Translations under genes and position numbers: made by a program
Source: Methylobacterium sp. W2
GTDB taxonomy: Bacteria; Pseudomonadota; Alphaproteobacteria; Rhizobiales; Beijerinckiaceae
Assembly: GCF_020662345.1 (NCBI RefSeq)
Contig: NZ_VMOA01000003.1
Coordinates: 1-64,000, forward strand
Direction of reading: 5' to 3'
DNA length: 64,000 nt
Notes under the pieces: generated by a model
Told to the model about the DNA's origin: nothing
The model's database searches: none
Seen by the model: only the letters and a program-made list of their open reading frames with translations
Part shown: positions 25,797-33,820 of the stretch, piece by piece
Position numbering within the stretch: the first letter of the stretch is position 1
How the letters are laid out: every line of letters begins with the position of its first letter

Positions 25797-26210
25797 TCAG
25801 AAGGGCGATGGTTTCCGCCTGCGCGAAGGAATACCGACGCCGCCTGACGCGTCGATCGTCTGCGGCTGGTCCAGGGAGGCTGCGACCGGCTGCGGCGCCG
25901 CGACCTGGACGCGCGGTGGCGCCACCTTGCCGACGCGCTCGATCCTGACGCCGGCATAGTTGCCGCGCCTCCAGGCGAGTTTCACCATGCAGACGAAGTC
26001 CCGGCCAATGATGCGGAGCAGGAACGAGTCGGGCAACGCGTGGTAGTCCGGGATACCGAGCTTGGCGCCGGATTTCGAGACGTCCTTTACGGTGCACGGG
26101 ATCTCTTGGCCATCGGGAAGCCGGATGTTGGCAATCCAGTTGGTCGAGTTCCGGTCCTCGCGCCGTGATACCGGCTCTGGTGCCTCATCAGTTTCTTTGT
26201 CCGACCGCAC
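25797..26210 (-). CDS. PilZ-domain protein
   Basis: 137 residues. About 15-95 fits a PilZ barrel: SRREDRNSTNWIANIRLPDG gives an RxxxR-like N-terminal patch (RREDR), then CTVKDVSKSGAKLGI corresponds to the D/NxSxxG c-di-GMP signature (DVSKSGAKL), with a following strand FLLRIIGRDFVCMVKLAWRRGNYAGVRI. The C-terminal ~40 residues are Pro/Ala-rich and probably disordered. It may be a c-di-GMP sensor or a degenerate PilZ. It is divergent from the type I secretion genes across a 417-base gap and convergent with DUF1501. Confidence 0.78.
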   Translation of the reverse strand: MRSDKETDEAPEPVSRREDRNSTNWIANIRLPDGQEIPCTVKDVSKSGAKLGIPDYHALPDSFLLRIIGRDFVCMVKLAWRRGNYAGVRIERVGKVAPPRVQVAAPQPVAASLDQPQTIDASGGVGIPSRRRKPSPF

Positions 26211-26627
26211 GTAAGATGCTCCGGTGCTTCACCGTTTCTCACACCGGCATAAGCCGAGAACGTTTACGGACCATGCTTGCTCAGGGTTTCTTCACGGGGA
26301 CTCAGCAGCCGCCCCACGCAGGCCAGTCATCGGCCACCCACCCGTGCCGACCGCATCAGTGTCCTATTCCGAATACGAACGCCCTGTCCCGGGCCGATGA
26401 AACGGTTCATCGCCCCCTCGAGGGCGCGAGAACCGGGGGCAACCGCACCGAGAGACGGACCCGTCGGACACGAGCGGCCATAATCCAACCGCAGCAGCGT
26501 GTTTTCGAGTTCTCGACTTCACGCTTTTCTTATAAAGGAGGCGAGTGTCGGGCCGCCGTTCCCAAACGGTATCGCAGACTACCATTCGAACTAAACTTGA
26601 CAATCGAACGCGACGGCGGGGGCGGCA
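26211..26627. other. Divergent intergenic region PilZ / type I secretion genes
   Basis: 417 bases. The right end contains an AT-enriched stretch with TTATAAAGGAGG at about 26530, resembling a -10 region or a strong Shine-Dalgarno without a good following start. An open frame spans it but reads as Arg/Thr-rich out-of-frame sequence. It likely carries two divergent promoters. Confidence 0.4.
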
Positions 26628-28388
26628 GTGGCTAAGGGGCGGGAATCGGCCGAGATCATTTCGGCATTGGCAAGTTGCCGAACGGCGTTCATTGGCGTCG
26701 CGGTGATGAGCGGGCTGGTGAACATCCTGTATCTGACCGGTTCATTCTTCATGCTAGAAGTCTACGACCGCGTCATTCCGAGCCGAAGCGTGCCGACACT
26801 GGTCGGCCTCGTCATCCTCGCCCTTGTCCTCTACGGATTTCAGGGCGTCCTTGAGACGATCCGCTCACGTATCCTCGCGCGCGTCGGCGCGTCGCTGGAC
26901 GAGGCCCTCTCTGCGCGGGTGTTCGACATCGTCGTGCGGGCTCCCCTGAAGGGCGCCACTCCGGGCGACGGGCTGCTGCCCCTGCGCGACCTCGACCAGT
27001 TGCGCGCCTTCCTCGGCGGCACGGGTCCCTCGGCCTTCTTCGATCTGCCGTGGATGCCGATCTATGTCTTCATCTGCTTCCTGTTCCACCCCCTCATCGG
27101 GATCGCGGCCCTCGTGGGCGCGGCGGTCCTGGCGGTCCTGGCGCTAACCACGGATCGGTCGACCCGCGCCCCGACCCAGACCGCGACCGCCCACGGCATG
27201 CGTCGCAACGGCCTGGCGGAAGCCGGGCGCCGCAACGCCGAGGTGCTGGCCGCCATGGGGATGCAGGGGCGCTTCGCCGATCGCTGGGGTGGTGCCAACC
27301 GCGATTACATGCAGTCCCAGATGACCGTCTCGGACGTCGCGGGCGGGTTCGGCGCAGGCTCGAAAGTGTTCCGCATGGCGCTGCAATCGGGCGTGCTCGC
27401 TCTCGGCGCCTGGCTCGTCATCAACAACCTCGCCTCGGCCGGCGTCATCATCGCCTCGTCGATCCTCGTCGCCCGGGCGCTGGCTCCGGCGGAACTCGCC
27501 ATCGCCAACTGGAAGGGATTCGTTCAGGCGCGCCAGAGCTGGGCACGGCTCTCGGAGCTGTTCGCCCGCCTGCCCGCCGTCGAACAGCCCCATGCTCTGC
27601 CCGCTCCCTCGCAGAGCCTCGTCGCCGAGAACGTCACCCTCGCACCGCCGGGAACCCAGCGCATCGTCGTGCAGGATGTCAGCCTGTCCCTGCAGCGGGG
27701 GCAGGGGCTCGGAATCATCGGACCGAGCGCCTCGGGCAAGTCGAGCCTCGTCCGCGCCATCGTCGGCGTCTGGCCGCCCGTGCGCGGCAAGGTCAGGATC
27801 GACGGCGCGGCCATCGACCAATGGTCGAGCGCCGATCTCGGGCCGCATATCGGCTTCCTGCCGCAGGAGGTGGAGCTGTTTGCCGGCACCATCGCCGAGA
27901 ACATCGCCCGGTTCGATCCCAATGCCCAGTCCGGCGCGGTCATCGCGGCCGCCAAGGCAGCGGGCATCCACGAGATGATCCTGCGCCTGGCGGAAGGCTA
28001 CGACACCCGGATCGGAGAGGGCGGGGCGGGCTTGTCGGCGGGTCAACGCCAGCGGGTCGGACTGGCAAGGGCGCTCTATGGCGACCCCTTCCTCGTGGTG
28101 CTCGACGAACCGAACTCGAATCTGGACGGGGAGGGCGAGAACGCCCTGACCCAGGCCATCGTCGGGGTGCGGCAGCGCGGCGGCATCTGCATCGTCGTGG
28201 CGCACCGCCCCAGCGCTCTGGCGGCCGTCGACATGATCCTGATGATGGCCGACGGGCGTGCCCAGGCCTTCGGCCCCAAGGACGAGGTGCTCAAGCGCGT
28301 CCTCCGGTCGACGCCGGCTCCCGCCGCCGAGCCCGTCGCCGCACAACGAACCGGCGCGAACGTCGCCACCCTGCAGGAGAGCGCGTGA
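26628..28388 (+). CDS. Type I secretion ABC transporter (PrtD/HlyB-like)
   Basis: 586 residues from GTG. The membrane domain occupies about 15-310 (GLVNILYLTGSFFMLEVYDRVIPSRS is the PrtD-family first transmembrane signature; others near 55, 135, 150, 255, 275). The ABC domain at ~330-570 has Walker A GPSASGKSS (about 365), ABC signature LSAGQRQRVGLARALYG (about 468) and Walker B FLVVLDEPNSNLD, the NSNLD form typical of PrtD/LapB-like exporters. It exports an unfolded substrate with its partner HlyD protein and an outer-membrane TolC. The stop overlaps the adaptor start by one base. No RTX substrate or TolC gene is in the window. Confidence 0.92.
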   Translation: MAKGRESAEIISALASCRTAFIGVAVMSGLVNILYLTGSFFMLEVYDRVIPSRSVPTLVGLVILALVLYGFQGVLETIRSRILARVGASLDEALSARVFDIVVRAPLKGATPGDGLLPLRDLDQLRAFLGGTGPSAFFDLPWMPIYVFICFLFHPLIGIAALVGAAVLAVLALTTDRSTRAPTQTATAHGMRRNGLAEAGRRNAEVLAAMGMQGRFADRWGGANRDYMQSQMTVSDVAGGFGAGSKVFRMALQSGVLALGAWLVINNLASAGVIIASSILVARALAPAELAIANWKGFVQARQSWARLSELFARLPAVEQPHALPAPSQSLVAENVTLAPPGTQRIVVQDVSLSLQRGQGLGIIGPSASGKSSLVRAIVGVWPPVRGKVRIDGAAIDQWSSADLGPHIGFLPQEVELFAGTIAENIARFDPNAQSGAVIAAAKAAGIHEMILRLAEGYDTRIGEGGAGLSAGQRQRVGLARALYGDPFLVVLDEPNSNLDGEGENALTQAIVGVRQRGGICIVVAHRPSALAAVDMILMMADGRAQAFGPKDEVLKRVLRSTPAPAAEPVAAQRTGANVATLQESA

Positions 28389-29731
28389 TGGCCATCGCAC
28401 TGTCGCCCACCGGACTCCCCGCGGCTCAAATCCGCCCCACCGCCAACGGGTCGATCCGCCGTCATCTCGCCGCGGCGATCGGAGTCGGCGCCGTCCTCGT
28501 CATCGGGGTTGGCGGCTGGGCCACCTTCACGATGATTTCGGGGGCCGTGATCGCGCCGGGCCAGCTCATGGTCGAATCGGACGTAAAGAAGGTCCAGCAC
28601 CCCACCGGCGGAGTCGTCGGCGAGTTGCGGGTGAAGGAAGGCGCGCGGGTGAAAGCCGGCGACATCCTGATTCGCCTGGACGAGACCCAGACCCGCGCCA
28701 ATCTCGACATCATCCTGAAGGCGCTCGATGAGTTCGCGGCCCGTCGGGCGCGTGACGAGGCCGAGCGCGACGGCGCGTCCGAGATCACGTTCCCGCCGGA
28801 TCTCCTGGCCCGCAAGGCACAGGATCCGTCCGTCGCCCATCTGGTCGAGAGCGAAACCCGCCTGTTCCAAGCCCGCGTCGCCGGCCGCGAGGGCCAGAAG
28901 GCGCAGCTGCGCGAGCGCGTCTCCCAGCTCGGCGAGGAGATCAAGGGTCTCACCGAACAGGCCGCCGCCAAGGAGCGGGAAACGGCCCTGATCGGAACCG
29001 AGCTGAAGGGCGTGCGCGAGCTCTACGGCAAGAACCTGGTGCCGCTCTCGCGCGTCACTGCCCTGGAACGGGACGGCGCCCGGCTGCAGGGCGAGCGCGG
29101 GCAGCTCATTGCCTCCACCGCATCGGCCAAGGGCAAGATCACCGAGATCGAGCTGCAGATCTTCCAGATCGACCAGGACATGCGCACCGAGACCGGCAAG
29201 GAGCTCGCTGAGATCCGTGGCCGCTGGTCGGAGTATGTGGAGAAGCGCATCGCCGCCGAGGATCAGCTCAAGCGGATCGACATGCGCTCGCCCCAGAACG
29301 GTACGGTCCACCAGTTGACGGTGCATACGATCGGCGGCCTGGTGGTTCCCAGCGAGCCGGCGATGCTCATCGTGCCCGATGCGGACAAGCTGATCGTCGA
29401 GGTCAGGATCCAGCCGCAGGACATCGACAACGTGCGTGTGGATCAGCGCGCCGTCCTGCGCTTCCCGGCCTTCAACCAGCGGGTGACGCCCGAGATCGAC
29501 GGGATCGTGAGCCGGGTTTCGGCGGACGTGTCCCAGGATCCCAAGAGCGGCATGACCTACTACACCGCGCGCATCCGCATGACGGAGGATCAGGTGGAGC
29601 GCCTCGGCAAAGTCCAGCTCGTGCCCGGCATGCCCGTGGAGGCGTACATGCAGCTCGGGGACCGCTCGGTCCTCTCCTACCTGACGAAGCCCCTGACGGA
29701 CCAGATCGCCAAGGCCTGGCGCGAACGCTGA
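28388..29731 (+). CDS. HlyD-family membrane fusion protein of the type I secretion system
   Basis: 447 residues: a short cytoplasmic lead, one membrane segment (about 28-50, AAIGVGAVLVIGVGGWATFTMI), a biotinyl-lipoyl-like hammerhead (VQHPTGGVVGELRVKEGARVKAGD), a long coiled-coil hairpin (about 100-290, heavy in Glu/Lys/Gln), and the returning half-domain (MRSPQNGTVHQLTVHTIGGLVVP, LIVEVRIQPQDIDNVRVDQ). The PrtE-like C-terminus ends with YLTKPLTDQIAKAWRER. It bridges the ABC transporter to an outer-membrane TolC. The ATG overlaps the exporter stop, giving tight co-translation. Confidence 0.92.
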   Translation: MAIALSPTGLPAAQIRPTANGSIRRHLAAAIGVGAVLVIGVGGWATFTMISGAVIAPGQLMVESDVKKVQHPTGGVVGELRVKEGARVKAGDILIRLDETQTRANLDIILKALDEFAARRARDEAERDGASEITFPPDLLARKAQDPSVAHLVESETRLFQARVAGREGQKAQLRERVSQLGEEIKGLTEQAAAKERETALIGTELKGVRELYGKNLVPLSRVTALERDGARLQGERGQLIASTASAKGKITEIELQIFQIDQDMRTETGKELAEIRGRWSEYVEKRIAAEDQLKRIDMRSPQNGTVHQLTVHTIGGLVVPSEPAMLIVPDADKLIVEVRIQPQDIDNVRVDQRAVLRFPAFNQRVTPEIDGIVSRVSADVSQDPKSGMTYYTARIRMTEDQVERLGKVQLVPGMPVEAYMQLGDRSVLSYLTKPLTDQIAKAWRER

Positions 29732-29755
29732 GGGCTTCGAACGGCGGACGACAAG

Positions 29756-29776
29756 GCCCCGGCCATGCGCCGGGGC
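29756..29776 (+). terminator. Weak stem-loop after the secretion operon
   Basis: GCCCCGGC / GCCGGGGC, 8 bp with a CATGC loop, 25 bases after the adaptor stop. The tail (GGGAGTTTG) is a poor T-run, so termination may be partial. Confidence 0.4.
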
Positions 29777-29809
29777 GGGAGTTTGAAGAATCCGCATCCC
29801 TGGCAGGTC

Positions 29810-29852
29810 GGTTGCACCTTGCCTTCAGGCGCTCAAGCCTGATATGGCAACC
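29810..29852 (+). promoter_or_regulatory. Nested inverted repeats upstream of rpmJ
   Basis: An outer pair GGTTGC / GCAACC encloses an inner pair TCAGGC / GCCTGA with loop GCTCAA. The element starts about 150 bases before rpmJ. A TTGCCT-N16-GATATG promoter-like pair (29819-29846) overlaps it. It could be a leader structure, an operator, or part of transcription termination of the operon before. Confidence 0.3.
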
Positions 29853-29962
29853 GCCTTTCCGCGATGCGTGAACTGCCATCGCCGAGGACGCCTTTCCAAG
29901 GTGCCTCGTCCCCGAGACCCTATGGACAGGCGGCGGGCTCAAACCCGGCCGACGTGAGACCG

Positions 29963-30088
29963 ATGAAGATTCGCAACTCCCTCAAGTCCCTCCGTGGCCG
30001 TCACCGCGACAACCAGCTCGTGCGCCGCAAGGGCCGCGTCTACGTCATCAACAAGACGCAGAAGCGCTTCAAGGCCCGCCAGGGCTGA
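29963..30088 (+). CDS. rpmJ: 50S ribosomal protein L36
   Basis: 41 residues, [20 protein letters not shown] then [21 protein letters not shown]. This is the longer Cys-free form of L36 that lacks the zinc-binding CxxC/CxxxxH set, as is usual in alphaproteobacteria. It binds 23S rRNA in the large subunit. The ATG at 29963 is the family start. An in-frame extension upstream is spurious. Confidence 0.96.
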   Translation: MKIRNSLKSLRGRHRDNQLVRRKGRVYVINKTQKRFKARQG

Positions 30089-30095
30089 GATTGCG

Positions 30096-30118
30096 GGCTG
30101 CCCGGAACACGGGCAGCC
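30096..30118 (+). terminator. Stem-loop after rpmJ
   Basis: GGCTGCCCG / CGGGCAGCC, a 9-bp stem with loop GAACA, 8 bases after the stop. There is no T-run, so it may stabilise the mRNA end or act with Rho. Confidence 0.5.
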
Positions 30119-30170
30119 GCGTCAAGCCTGCCTGTTGACGGCGGCATGAAGGGCGAGGAAGCTCGCTATC

Positions 30171-30797
30171 ATGACGCTGTCCCGGCACCTCGGCATTCTG
30201 TTCAACGCTGCGCTCCTGAGCGCGGCGGTTTTTTCGTTTGGGGTGTCGTCAGCCGACGCCCTGCCGCCCCCGAGCCAGGGCGGGGAAAACGGCAAGGATG
30301 CACCCAAGAAGGTGCAGGCGCCGAGCCTCGAGGATCTCTATGCGAGGCTGAAGGCGTCCGAGGACGATGCCGAGGCCAAGGGCATCTCCCGCCTGATCGA
30401 GCAGCGCCTCGGCCGCTCCGGCAGCGCCACGGCGGATCTCCTCACCGAACGTGCCCGTCAGGCGATGTCGGGCCGCGACTATGCCCTCGCCGTCGAGCTG
30501 ATGGACCGCGCCACCCATCTCGAACCGCAATGGGCGGAGGGATGGAACCGTCGGGCTACGGTGTTCTGGCTGCTCACCGACCAGACCAACGCCGTCGCCG
30601 ATCTGCAGCGGACGCTGGTGCTGGAACCACGACATTACGAGGCCTGGGCCGCGCTGGGGCGGATCTACCTGTCCATGGATGACAAGCGTCGCGCGCTGGA
30701 CGCCTTCCGCCGCGCCTCCGCCATCTATCCGCGCATGGAGAAGCTTCAGAGCGCCATCGATCGGCTGGCGCCGGAGATCGACGGGCGGGATCTCTAG
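30171..30797 (+). CDS. Periplasmic TPR-repeat protein
   Basis: 208 residues with a signal peptide (about 1-29, LLSAAVFSFGVSSADA) and at least three TPR-like helical pairs: AMSGRDYALAVELMDRATHLEPQWAEGWN, NAVADLQRTLVLEPRHYEAWAALGRIY and DKRRALDAFRRASAIYPRM. These carry the TPR pattern W/L-x-G/A-Y-A-P. It probably acts as a periplasmic scaffold. It lies 82 bases after rpmJ and 6 bases before the hydrolase gene, so it is likely co-transcribed with the latter. Confidence 0.85.
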   Translation: MTLSRHLGILFNAALLSAAVFSFGVSSADALPPPSQGGENGKDAPKKVQAPSLEDLYARLKASEDDAEAKGISRLIEQRLGRSGSATADLLTERARQAMSGRDYALAVELMDRATHLEPQWAEGWNRRATVFWLLTDQTNAVADLQRTLVLEPRHYEAWAALGRIYLSMDDKRRALDAFRRASAIYPRMEKLQSAIDRLAPEIDGRDL

Positions 30798-30803
30798 CCG
30801 GAC

Positions 30804-31817
30804 ATGATAATTCTGCATTGGCTAGGACTGATCGCGGGCGCGATGCTCGGGTTGATCGTCAGCGTGCTCGCAGCCGGAGCCCTCGTGACCCTGATCGTCA
30901 CTTTGCGGGTCAGCACCCGGTTCCCACCGCAAGGGCCTTTCATCGAGGTGGACGGCGGACAGCTCGCCACCATTGAGGCGGGCCCGGAGACGTCGCCGAA
31001 GGGGACCGTCGTGCTCCTGCACGGAGCCTCCGCCAACGCGGCCGACCCGATGGAAGGCGTCGGCCGCAGGCTCGCCGAGAACGGCTTTCGCGTCATCGCC
31101 TTCGACAGGCCCGGATACGGCTGGAGCGACCGCCTCGGCGGCCGTGATGGGGCGAGCCCGGCGGCGCAGGGCCACGTGATCGCGCAGGCGATCGCGCGGA
31201 TGGGGACCGGCCCCGTGATCCTGCTCGGCCATTCCTGGTCCGGCGCCCTGGCCAGTGCCATCGCCCTCGACCATCCGGAGGTGGTCTCGGGCTTGGTGCT
31301 GGTGGCGCCGGTGGCGATGCCGTTTCCCGCCATGGCGCCTCTGCCATGGTACTACCGTGTCGCGCTGAAGCCCCCGGTCGCATGGCTGCTCAGCCGCACC
31401 GTCGCGACGCCGATCGGCCTCTACTATCTGGAACGCGCGGGCCGTGCGGCCTTCCGGCCGCAGGAAATCCCCGGGGACTATCTCGAGCGGAGCCGCTCAG
31501 CCCTGGTGCTGCGCCCTTCGACGATGCTTGCGAATCTCGAAGACCTGATCGGCCTGCCCGCCGCCCTGGCGGCTCAGGCTCTGCGCTACGGGACGATCGC
31601 CACGCCGACGGTGATCGTCTCCGGCGATGCGGATGCCGCCGTTCCGGCAACGCGTCACGCGATCCCCCTCGCGAAAGCCATTCCCGGCGCCAGCCTCGTC
31701 CTCCTGCCCGGCATCGGCCACATGGTGCCCTACATGGCGACGGACGCGCTGGTGGATGCCGTCGAGGGCCTCGCCAGCCGGATCGACGCGACAGGACATG
31801 AGCCCGTCGCGCCCTGA
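30804..31817 (+). CDS. Membrane-anchored alpha/beta hydrolase
   Basis: 337 residues. An N-terminal membrane segment (about 5-33) is followed by an alpha/beta-hydrolase fold: oxyanion region VVLLHGASANA, FDRPGYGWSDR, nucleophile elbow GHSWSG (Ser in GxSxG), VLVAPVAMP, acid region VIVSGDADAAVP and catalytic His in LPGIGHMVPY. The lid region (about 180-250) is Pro/Arg-rich. It could be an esterase, lipase or haloperoxidase-like enzyme facing the periplasm. It starts 6 bases after the TPR gene. A short CCTGAC/GTCAGG stem spans its stop, next to the convergent pyruvate kinase gene end. Confidence 0.85.
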   Translation: MIILHWLGLIAGAMLGLIVSVLAAGALVTLIVTLRVSTRFPPQGPFIEVDGGQLATIEAGPETSPKGTVVLLHGASANAADPMEGVGRRLAENGFRVIAFDRPGYGWSDRLGGRDGASPAAQGHVIAQAIARMGTGPVILLGHSWSGALASAIALDHPEVVSGLVLVAPVAMPFPAMAPLPWYYRVALKPPVAWLLSRTVATPIGLYYLERAGRAAFRPQEIPGDYLERSRSALVLRPSTMLANLEDLIGLPAALAAQALRYGTIATPTVIVSGDADAAVPATRHAIPLAKAIPGASLVLLPGIGHMVPYMATDALVDAVEGLASRIDATGHEPVAP

Positions 31818-31824
31818 CGGTCGG

Positions 31825-33261
31825 TCAGGCTCTCGCGGCGTGATCGCGGGTGACGAAGGCGATCCGCACGAGGTTGGTGGCTCCCGGTGTCCCGAACGGC
31901 ACGCCGGCCACCACGATGACGCGATCACCGATCTCGGCGAAGCGCTCGCGCACGGCGAATTTCGCCGCGCGGAAGGCCATGTCGTCCACATCGCTGGCGT
32001 CGTTGGTGACGATCGGGTGCGTGCCCCAGCACATCGCCAGGCGCCGGGCGGTCTCGCGCTTCGGGGTCAGCGCGATGATCGTGGCGTTGGGCCGCGAGCG
32101 GGCGAGCCGCAGGGCCGTCGATCCCGAATGCGTCCAGGCCATGATGGCGGTGAGGCCGAGGGCGTCGACCATCTGATGGGCGGCCGCCGCGATGGCGTCC
32201 GATGCGGTGGCGTCGGGCTCCGAACGCTGCGCCGTGAGGATCGTCCAGTACAGGGCGTCGCGCTCCACCTGCTCGGCGATGCGGCTCATCATCGAGATCG
32301 CCTCGATCGGGAAGGCGCCGGACGCGCTCTCGGCCGACAGCATCACCGCATCGGCGCCCTCGTAGACGGCGGTCGCCACGTCCGAGACCTCGGCGCGCGT
32401 CGGGACCGGTGCGGTGATCATCGATTCGAGCATCTGCGTCGCGACGACGACGGGCTTGCCGAGACGCCGGGCACCACGGGTGATCCGCTTCTGCACGCCG
32501 GGCACCTGCTCCAGCGGCATCTCCACGCCGAGATCGCCACGCGCGACCATGATCCCGTCGGAGATCTCGATGATCTCGTCGAGGCGGGTGAGGGCCTGCG
32601 GCTTCTCGATCTTGGCCATGACCAGGGCGCGGCCGGCGGCGACTTTCTTCACCTCGGCCACGTCCTCGGGGCGCTGGACGAAGGAGACCGCGATCCAGTC
32701 CGCCCCGGCATTCAATCCGGCTTCGAGATCGCCGCGATCCTTCTCGGTCATCGCCGCCACCGGGATCACGGTGTCGGGTAGGGACACGCCCTTGCGGTTG
32801 GAAATCCTGCCGCCGATGACGACCTCGGTCACCGCGCGTCCTTCGGAGACATCGGTCACGACGAGGCGCAGCTTTCCGTCATCGATGATGACGACGTGGC
32901 CGGGCTCCAGCGCGGAGAGAATCTCGGGATGCGGCAGGTAGACACGATGGCTGTCGCCCGGCGTCGGATCCGAATCGAGGACGAAGGAGGCGCCGTTCTC
33001 GAGGATGGCGCTGCCCTCGGCAAAGGCGGCGACCCGCAATTTCGGCCCCTGGAGATCCACCAGGACCGCGATGGGCCGGCGCAACTCACGCTCGATGGTG
33101 CGGATCACCTCGATCTTCTCGGGCAATTTCTCGCGCGGAAGGTGGCTCATGTTGAGCCGGAACACGTCCGCACCGGCGCGGAACAGCTTCTCGATCATCT
33201 CCGGCGTGTCGGAAGCCGGACCGAGGGTGGCAATGATCTTCGTGCGGCGCGAGCGTTTCAC
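31825..33261 (-). CDS. pyk: Pyruvate kinase
   Basis: 478 residues. N-terminus RRTKIIATLGPASDTPEMI then GADVFRLNMSH (phosphate/Mg site), DLQGPKLRV, the catalytic segment VMAKIEKPQALTRLDEII with the Lys/Glu of the PYK active site, ISDGIMVARGDLGVEMP, VPGVQKRI, and VATQMLESMI with the allosteric C-terminal domain beyond 350. It converts PEP and ADP to pyruvate and ATP. The GTG at 33261 follows a GGAG sequence at good spacing and matches the family start; the in-frame ATG at 33348 would add an unrelated 29 residues. Confidence 0.95.
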   Translation of the reverse strand: MKRSRRTKIIATLGPASDTPEMIEKLFRAGADVFRLNMSHLPREKLPEKIEVIRTIERELRRPIAVLVDLQGPKLRVAAFAEGSAILENGASFVLDSDPTPGDSHRVYLPHPEILSALEPGHVVIIDDGKLRLVVTDVSEGRAVTEVVIGGRISNRKGVSLPDTVIPVAAMTEKDRGDLEAGLNAGADWIAVSFVQRPEDVAEVKKVAAGRALVMAKIEKPQALTRLDEIIEISDGIMVARGDLGVEMPLEQVPGVQKRITRGARRLGKPVVVATQMLESMITAPVPTRAEVSDVATAVYEGADAVMLSAESASGAFPIEAISMMSRIAEQVERDALYWTILTAQRSEPDATASDAIAAAAHQMVDALGLTAIMAWTHSGSTALRLARSRPNATIIALTPKRETARRLAMCWGTHPIVTNDASDVDDMAFRAAKFAVRERFAEIGDRVIVVAGVPFGTPGATNLVRIAFVTRDHAARA

Positions 33262-33620
33262 TCCGGTCTCCAGTTTTTCCGAGGATACCCGTCGGATTCG
33301 AACGGCCGATTGTGGGTAGGGGGCCAGAAGCACTGCGACGGCATACACGTCAAGCTGCTGAGACTTGTTCTCTCAGGCCCAACCGAGGGGGTGGTTGCCG
33401 CCTATGAAGCCAATGTGAGTGAAGGGCACGGTCGCCAGCTTCGCAAGCTGGGAGACGATACCCAGGAATCATGAGCTCCACACTCGAATCTTGCCAACGC
33501 AAAATCACCTGCTGCGCGAAGGTGTTCGGGGTTACAGAATTGTCCGGCATGCTGTACCTCGCATGTGCGAGGCCGGTCGCCCGATCGGGTTTGGGTCGAG
33601 ATTTGACAGGAGTGAGTTCG
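33262..33620. other. Region between pyk and the lower-GC insert
   Basis: About 360 bases without a credible gene. GC content falls towards the right. It must contain the reverse-strand pyk promoter and the forward promoter for the small ORF. Open frames on both strands lack codon bias and ribosome-binding sites. Confidence 0.4.
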
Positions 33621-33776
33621 ATGAACGAGCAGCATACCCCTCCTCGTTCGGAAAAAGCCCAAATGAAGCGCCAGGCCCGCATAAAGGTGCGCAAGGACTC
33701 TCACATTGAGACTCGGAAGGCGGAACGGAAACAGAAGCGTATTGCTAGCCGCACATCAGATGCAGGAAAATCCTGA
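33621..33776 (+). CDS. Small very basic protein, 51 aa
   Basis: 51 residues, rich in Lys/Arg (KAQMKRQARIKVRKDSHIET then RKAERKQKRIASRT), with no membrane segment, resembling nucleic-acid-binding small proteins. An AGGAG sits 8 bases ahead of the ATG at 33621. It belongs to the lower-GC segment with the glycosyltransferase 44 bases downstream. A longer in-frame frame to 33471 is open but has no ribosome-binding site. Family not recognised. Confidence 0.5.
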   Translation: MNEQHTPPRSEKAQMKRQARIKVRKDSHIETRKAERKQKRIASRTSDAGKS

Positions 33777-33820
33777 ATTTCCTCGGCTAAACCTTCGGTT
33801 AAGAACAGGATTAGTGATCA

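Noticed and set aside
26165-26635. 156-codon frame spanning the PilZ / secretion gap
   Set aside because: No ribosome-binding site or known domain, Arg/Thr-rich, and it overlaps two real start regions.
33350-33694. Reverse-strand frames next to the lower-GC insert
   Set aside because: No codon bias or ribosome-binding site and no similarity; shadow frames.
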